In this document: piece after piece, positions 59,139-64,000 of the stretch
How positions within the stretch are numbered: the first letter of the stretch is position 1
Layout: every line of letters starts with the position of its first letter
NCBI GenBank assembly: GCA_052090825.1
Contig: JBQDBK010000001.1
Coordinates: 124,001-188,000, forward strand
Source: JBQDBK01 sp052090825
GTDB lineage: Bacteria > Bacillota > Clostridia > Tissierellales > Peptoniphilaceae
Direction: 5' to 3'
DNA length: 64,000 bases
Translations under genes and position numbers: made by a program
The notes under the pieces: model-generated
The model's database searches: none
The model's input: only the letters and a program-made list of their open reading frames with translations
Told to the model about the DNA's origin: nothing

Positions 59139-62093
59139 TTATTCAACAACGCTAATTTGCAAATTCTTCTTAACTACACCTTCAATATTATTAGGCACAA
59201 CTTCAATTTCATAGTTTCTTGTTTCTTTAAATAAATCAAAAAATTCTCTCATAATATTTAGAGGGCACCTAATTATTCTCTGTCCATTTTCCTCAATAAA
59301 TTTACTATTTTTAAATGTAATATTTTCTACACGTAGAGTGACATTTCCAAAATTCAAATTTTCATCTTCTAAAACAAAATCAATATATTCTTCATTTAAT
59401 TTAATAGTGTCTTTAACAAGTGAAACCTTAATTTCTGTTAATGAACTTTCATTTGGGTCTTGCTTGCAATTAATTTTTAAATTTTTACCTTCAGTTTCGA
59501 AATTTTCAATTAATATATGTTTGTCTTCATTTAATATCATATTTTCAAAACTAATGGTCATCTTCATTTTATCTTCTGATATGGTAATATTATTTTCTGA
59601 AATATTATCTTCTACAAAGGTTTTACCATATTTAACCTTAATATCTTCAAGCCCATTAATTTTTCTTGAAAATTTTATTTCAATTGAATTTTTATTAGTA
59701 TAAATGAATGGAATATCATTTTCTACTCCATCAGGGTTTACTAAAGTAAATTCTATAGGAATCTTTTTCCATATTGCATATACTGTCTTCTCTTCAAAAA
59801 TATATTTTAAAGCATCTTCATCAGGATCATTCACATAATTAAATTCTGACCAACCAAGAAACTTGTATCCATCTCTACTTGGAATTTCAGGTGCAACTGC
59901 ATCCTCATACTCAATTACTTCTATTGTTTTTTCAGATTCATTATTACTAAATTTCCCTCCATTTGCTTTAAAGGTTATATTAATCATATTAGCTTTCCAA
60001 ACAGCATATACTGTTTTATTCTCTTCTATATTGTTTAAAACACCATCTTCAGCTTCTATTGCACTAGGATTTGACGCCCAACCCAGAAATATATATCCAT
60101 CTTTTTTTGGTGTATACTGAGGATTTAAACTTGTTCCTTTTTCCACATATTCTATTTCACTCTCTGCCTCTCCCCAATCATATAAACTTCCTCCATTTGC
60201 ATTAAATGTTACTGAAACTTTTTCTTCCCATATAGCATAATAAGTTTTATTTTCTTCAATATTTTTTATTACAAATTTCCAATCTTCAACTTCAACTTCT
60301 GTTGAATTAGGCATTGATGCCCATCCCTTAAATTTGGCACCTTCCTTTGATACAGATGGGATTACAACTTGTCCGTTAACAACTTCTATATTTTTTTCAC
60401 TCGACGTTCCATCTGTAAATGTTCCTCCATTTGCATTAAATGTTACTGTAAAAATATTTTTTACAAATTCCCATTCTCCTACAAATTCTACATCTATATC
60501 TCCAACTACTATTGATTCTAAAGTATATCCCTTAAATTTCCATACTCCTTCTTCTACCGCTACTTCTTTACTGTCTGGTGCTACTGGGAATATTTCTTTT
60601 CCTTTTTCTACTTCTTTTGATTCTGGTAGAAGGTTTTTAACTTCTTCTGGCAATTGCTTATCTTGTGTTGTACTTTCAAATTTATAGCTTATTCTATGTT
60701 TTTCTATTGGAATGGCTTCCCATACTGCATATACTGTTTTACTTGTCTTTATGTTTTTTAGTATGTCTTCTTCTCCAACTCCATCTTCTGTTGATGTCCA
60801 ACCTATAAATTTATATCCTTCTCTTTTTACTTCTGGTCCTGTTACATTTTCTCCATAGTTTACTCTTACTGTACTTTCTGCATTATCTGTAAATGTTCCT
60901 CCATTTGCATTAAATGTTACTGTAAAAATATTTTTTACAAATTCCCATTCTCCTACAAATTCTACATCTATATCTCCAACTACTATTGATTCTAAAGTAT
61001 ATCCCTTAAATTTCCATACTCCTTCTTCTACCGCTACTTCTTTACTGTCTGGTGCTACTGGGAATATTTCTTTTCCTTTTTCTACTTCTTTTGATTCTGG
61101 TAGAAGGTTTTTAACTTCTTCTGGCAATTGCTTATCTTGTGTTGTACTTTCAAATTTATAGCTTATTCTATGTTTTTCTATTGGAATGGCTTCCCATACT
61201 GCATATACTGTTTTACTTGTCTTTATGTTTTTTAGTATGTCTTCTTCTCCAACTCCATCTTCTGTTGATGTCCAACCTATAAATTTATATCCTTCTCTTT
61301 TTACTTCTGGTCCTGTTACATTTTCTCCATAGTTTACTCTTACTGTACTTTCTGCATTATCTGTAAATGTTCCTCCATTTGCATTAAATGTTACTGTAAA
61401 GATCTCTTTATGATTTGAATGATGTTCTCTTAAATGCGTCCACCAACTATTATATGAATATTCTTTTGTTTCTAATGTTTTTTCTTTTTTTGTCTCAGCA
61501 GCATCTAGCTTTCCTGATTCTTTAAGTGTATTATATAAACATTTAAATACGTCATTTCTTATGGCACTTTTGTTGGGTTCTAAAACATTTATATCGCCTT
61601 GTACAATATTTGCTTCTTCTGACCATTTAATAATATCTTCTGGCCATTTCACATTACTAATTTTAGATTTTGTTAAACTTTTATCCCCAATAGTTAAAAG
61701 CATTTTTAATATTTCTGCATTGCTTATATTCGCATCTGGTCTAAAATTACCATCTGGATATCCATTTATAATTGAAAGTCCATTACTAAGTTTGAAATTT
61801 TTACCAAATGCAATTATTCCACTTGCCCAATGTTCTTTACTTACATCATTAAAAGATGCTTGTCCTTTTAATGAATCACAATTTTTTTCGTATCCAAGAG
61901 AATATAAAACAATTTTAAGTGCTTCTGCTCTAGTTATTCTACTACTTAAATCTAAATCTCCATTATTTCTGCCTTGTATTATACCTTTCTCTTTTAATGT
62001 TTCTATCTTATAATCTGATGTGGCAAGTACGTTGTTTAGACTTGTAAAGGCCATTACCAAAAGAAGGAATACTAATAATATTCTTTTTTTCAT
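59139..62093 (-). CDS. Surface protein with N-terminal SLH domains and InlB-type (Listeria-Bacteroides) repeats
   Basis: 984 residues. The signal peptide (residues 1-24, MKKRILLVFLLLVMAFTSLN and on, cut near VLA) is followed by SLH modules to about 200 (ITRAEALKIVLYSLGYE, GYPDGNFRPDANISNAEILK, AIRNDVFKCLYN) that bind secondary wall polymers. Then come at least five beta-grasp repeats of the type VTFNANGG...GYKFIGW...KTVYAVWE, each about 70 residues. Two are parts of perfect 158-residue duplicates, with a KHRISYKFESTTQDK module between. A unique C-terminal region (790-984) has no known domain. Such proteins are adhesins or surface-layer proteins; the partner is unknown. AAGGAG precedes the ATG. 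Confidence 0.88.
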   Translation of the reverse strand: MKKRILLVFLLLVMAFTSLNNVLATSDYKIETLKEKGIIQGRNNGDLDLSSRITRAEALKIVLYSLGYEKNCDSLKGQASFNDVSKEHWASGIIAFGKNFKLSNGLSIINGYPDGNFRPDANISNAEILKMLLTIGDKSLTKSKISNVKWPEDIIKWSEEANIVQGDINVLEPNKSAIRNDVFKCLYNTLKESGKLDAAETKKEKTLETKEYSYNSWWTHLREHHSNHKEIFTVTFNANGGTFTDNAESTVRVNYGENVTGPEVKREGYKFIGWTSTEDGVGEEDILKNIKTSKTVYAVWEAIPIEKHRISYKFESTTQDKQLPEEVKNLLPESKEVEKGKEIFPVAPDSKEVAVEEGVWKFKGYTLESIVVGDIDVEFVGEWEFVKNIFTVTFNANGGTFTDNAESTVRVNYGENVTGPEVKREGYKFIGWTSTEDGVGEEDILKNIKTSKTVYAVWEAIPIEKHRISYKFESTTQDKQLPEEVKNLLPESKEVEKGKEIFPVAPDSKEVAVEEGVWKFKGYTLESIVVGDIDVEFVGEWEFVKNIFTVTFNANGGTFTDGTSSEKNIEVVNGQVVIPSVSKEGAKFKGWASMPNSTEVEVEDWKFVIKNIEENKTYYAIWEEKVSVTFNANGGSLYDWGEAESEIEYVEKGTSLNPQYTPKKDGYIFLGWASNPSAIEAEDGVLNNIEENKTVYAVWKANMINITFKANGGKFSNNESEKTIEVIEYEDAVAPEIPSRDGYKFLGWSEFNYVNDPDEDALKYIFEEKTVYAIWKKIPIEFTLVNPDGVENDIPFIYTNKNSIEIKFSRKINGLEDIKVKYGKTFVEDNISENNITISEDKMKMTISFENMILNEDKHILIENFETEGKNLKINCKQDPNESSLTEIKVSLVKDTIKLNEEYIDFVLEDENLNFGNVTLRVENITFKNSKFIEENGQRIIRCPLNIMREFFDLFKETRNYEIEVVPNNIEGVVKKNLQISVVE
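60411..61400. repeat. Perfect 474-bp tandem repeat in the surface-protein gene
   Basis: Copies 60411-60884 and 60885-61358 appear identical base for base, followed by a 42-base partial third copy (61359-61400). The unit is 158 codons, so copies can be gained or lost in frame. Absence of silent differences points to a very recent duplication or ongoing homogenisation. Confidence 0.93.
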
Positions 62094-62151
62094 TTTCTTC
62101 TCCTTATATTTTTTAATATATTAATTTATTGACTTAATTATTAAATATATT

Positions 62152-62183
62152 TTATAAAGAAGAGCAGTTGCCCTTCTTTATAA
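62152..62183 (-). terminator. Weak intrinsic terminator after the FMN-binding SLH gene
   Basis: 11-base arms (62152-62162 and 62173-62183), 10-base loop, only a short AT-rich tail on the minus strand; four bases past the stop codon. Confidence 0.5.
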
Positions 62184-62186
62184 TTT

Positions 62187-63999
62187 TTATTGCTTGTCAA
62201 TATTATATAAAACTTGTGCTACTTGCCCACGAGTAAATTTTTCCTTAGGATTAAAGTGGCCTTTTTTATCACCATTTATAATGCCAAATTCTGACATTTT
62301 CTTAACAGAATCTATTGCCCAATTTGATATACTTCTATTGTCTACAAATTTTTTTGCTCCCTTATTAGTTAATTTTATATCACATACTTCTATATATCTT
62401 GCCATTATAACAGCCATTTCTTCTCTTGTTAAAATGCCATTAGGATTAAATTTTTTATTTCCAATTCCTTTTACAATCCCTTTTCTTGATGCCCAATTTA
62501 CATAAGATGAATAGAACTCATCTCCATTTATATCGATAAAGTTCCCATTTTCATATGAATTTTTATCAATATTTTGTATACGTCCTAAAATGGTAACAAA
62601 TTCTCCACGACTTATTCCTCTATCTGGTTCAAATAATCCATTTCCTATACCAAATAGATATCCTTTGTTTACTCCATATTCTACCGCTTTTTTTGCCCAA
62701 TGACCTATCATGTCAGTAAATTTGATACTAGTTTCATTAATAGTGTTTGTTTTAGAAGGTGAAACCGGTTTATTTATATCAACTTTAATTCCTGAACTAT
62801 TGTTATTAGGTACTAGTATATACCCCGGATTAGGATTTGGTATAGGCTCAGGTGTTGGTTGTGTATCTGTTGCAACAATTATTATATCAACACTATCTTT
62901 TTCTACATTACCAGCACTAATTAATTTGACTGAAATATTATCTCCGTTTTTTAATGTTTCTTCCAAAGAAATATTTACATATTTAGCATCTATATTTTTT
63001 TGTTTAAGTGTAATAGTTCCTATTTTAGATGAACTATTATCTATTGAACTAAACATTATTGGTACTGTCGTATTCTTATATACAACAAGAATATCTCCTG
63101 GAGTTGCATTTTTCGGAAGTTTTACTGTAATGCTTCTTAAATCTTTAGATAGTCTAATAATTCTCAGTTTATCATTTTGATTTTCTGGGTTTACCGGATC
63201 TGGATTTACCGGGTCTGGATTCACTGGATCTGGATTTACCGGGCCTGCTTTAATTCCTCTTCGTCTTTCATTCTCAAAATCATTTATTCCTTTTTCTAAT
63301 GAAAGTATAGCTTTACTTAATTCTTCTTCTAAAGCTTCTTCATCTTGGTAAATAAAGTTTGCTTCTATTTACAATGAATTCTCTTTTTACTTTTAATATT
63401 GAGCCTTCTATTTGTGTTTTATAAAGTAGTTTTTTTGCTGATAATATTTCTGATTTAAGATTATTTAAAGATTTTTCTATATCTGCTGGATCTACTGGAT
63501 TTTCTGGATCTTCTGTCTTCTTTGCCATTTCAAGAGCTAATTTTACAGCTTCCTTTACAGAATTTGATGAATTTGTCGCTTTACTTACAACATCAACTTC
63601 AGGGCTGTTTTCATTAATTATATTCCTGATTAAAGGTTCTATCTTATTATCAAATCCTGGCGTATCTGCCCAGCTAATAATTTCAATTGAAGTAATCTTT
63701 CCATTAGAAATAGTTACTTTAAACTCATTTTTATTCATTGCATTTTGTCCATGAGTTTTTACTAAATATTCTCCGTCTTTATATCCAATTGGAACAACTA
63801 CATCTTTAGGTCCTCTTTCTAATTGACTAAGAAAATTTCTAACAGCTGTTTCTAAAATAGTAATAGCCTTATCCCTTCCATCAATAGTCAAATCTTTTTT
63901 ATATTCTTCTTCTGCAACTGCAATTTGTTGTTTTAATAAATTATGATTTTCTTGTGTAACCCACTCAACTTCTTCTCCAATATTTTGTCCATCAGATAC
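62187..63999 (-). pseudogene. SLH surface protein with FMN-binding domain, frameshifted and cut by window edge
   Basis: Two reading frames of one gene. The upstream frame runs from the edge (63999) to a stop at 63340 and carries an FMN-binding-type domain: VTISNGKITSIEIISWADTP near 63720 and VDVVSKATNSSNSVKEAVK near 63575. The downstream frame, from just below 63369 to 62187, continues without a start: FIYQDEEALEEELSKAILSL, a PVNPD repeat linker, a beta-rich segment, then three SLH domains (FTDMIGHWAKKAVEYGVNKG, FIDINGDEFYSSYVNWASRK, FVDNRSISNWAIDSVKKMSE). The frame change lies between 63340 and 63371; removing one A of AAA near 63359 would rejoin them. Could be a sequencing error or a real inactivation. 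The start is outside the window. Confidence 0.8.
63183..63242 (-). repeat. Four 15-bp repeats coding a PVNPD linker
   Basis: Four 15-base units encode PVNPD, PVNPD, PVNPD and PVNPE, with several silent differences between units. This is a Pro-rich spacer between the N-terminal FMN-binding part and the SLH part of the surface protein. The differing codons show it is older than the 474-bp repeat nearby. Confidence 0.85.
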
Positions 64000-64000
64000 T

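Noticed and set aside
62187..63224. Separate 345-codon SLH gene starting at a Val/GTG in the PVNPD linker
   Set aside because: The apparent start falls inside a repeat linker with no ribosome-binding site, and the frame extends upstream into sequence continuous with the FMN-binding part; it is one frameshifted gene.
1..64000. CRISPR arrays, tRNA genes, insertion sequences, prophage, toxin-antitoxin or defence systems
   Set aside because: No spaced direct repeats, tRNA cloverleaf, transposase or integrase reading frame, or defence-family protein was seen on either strand.

Overview
The window is strongly AT-rich, densely packed bacterial DNA from an anaerobic low-GC Firmicute. Evidence for the lifestyle: an oxygen-sensitive class III ribonucleotide reductase (nrdDG), a fused electron-bifurcating NfnAB, the [FeFe]-hydrogenase maturases HydE, HydF and HydG, and S-layer-homology (SLH) surface proteins. 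The sporulation genes yqfC/yqfD that lie between the flotillin gene and phoH in Bacillus are absent. Together this fits a non-sporulating, Tissierellia-like coccus (Peptoniphilus/Anaerococcus type). The genus is an inference, not shown by the sequence.

Layout. Bases 1-3.8 kb: the 3' part of rqcH, then yerC, purE, an NlpC/P60 wall hydrolase and rnpB (class A RNase P RNA). Bases 3.8-17.9 kb: a 15-gene minus-strand run with almost no gaps (phoH, ybeY, dgkA-PAP2 fusion, cdd, era, recO, glyQ, glyS, HTH-CBS regulator, ppsR, dgt-like, dnaG, rpoD, trmK, nif3). It links translation, dNTP pools, replication priming and the housekeeping sigma factor. Bases 18-30 kb: small membrane protein, floA, nfeD, yqeY, rpsU (too short for usual ORF cut-offs), hit, mtaB, rsmE, prmA, then dnaJ, dnaK, grpE and hrcA behind a CIRCE-controlled promoter. 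This order closely follows the Bacillus subtilis yqe/yqf region.

Bases 30-40.4 kb: lepB-lepA-hemW and rpsT (plus), holA-comEC (minus), a degenerate AlaX-like gene (plus) and proBA (minus). Bases 40.6-48.1 kb: nfnAB, a DsbA-like protein, a dicarboxylate/amino-acid symporter, and nrdDG behind a promoter with two NrdR boxes. Bases 48.1-54.6 kb: a TspO-like membrane protein, then obgE-yhbY-nadD-yqeK-lcp-rsfS-ridA and rplU-prp-rpmA behind an L21 leader. Bases 54.6-58.5 kb: the hydrogenase maturation cassette with its small regulator. Bases 59-64 kb: two surface proteins with SLH repeats, one with InlB-type repeats in a perfect 474-bp tandem duplication, the other with an FMN-binding domain and a frameshift, running off the right edge.

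Most of the window is conserved housekeeping DNA. The points I would look at first are: the AlaX-family protein that has lost every zinc ligand; mtaB, whose conserved N-terminus can only be read from an ATT start; the 127-bp tandem duplication at the end of dnaK; the repeat and frameshift features of the surface-protein locus; and the inverted repeat enclosing the purE promoter. I see no CRISPR array, prophage, insertion sequence, tRNA or known defence system. A 10-base run of N inside dnaG marks an assembly gap.
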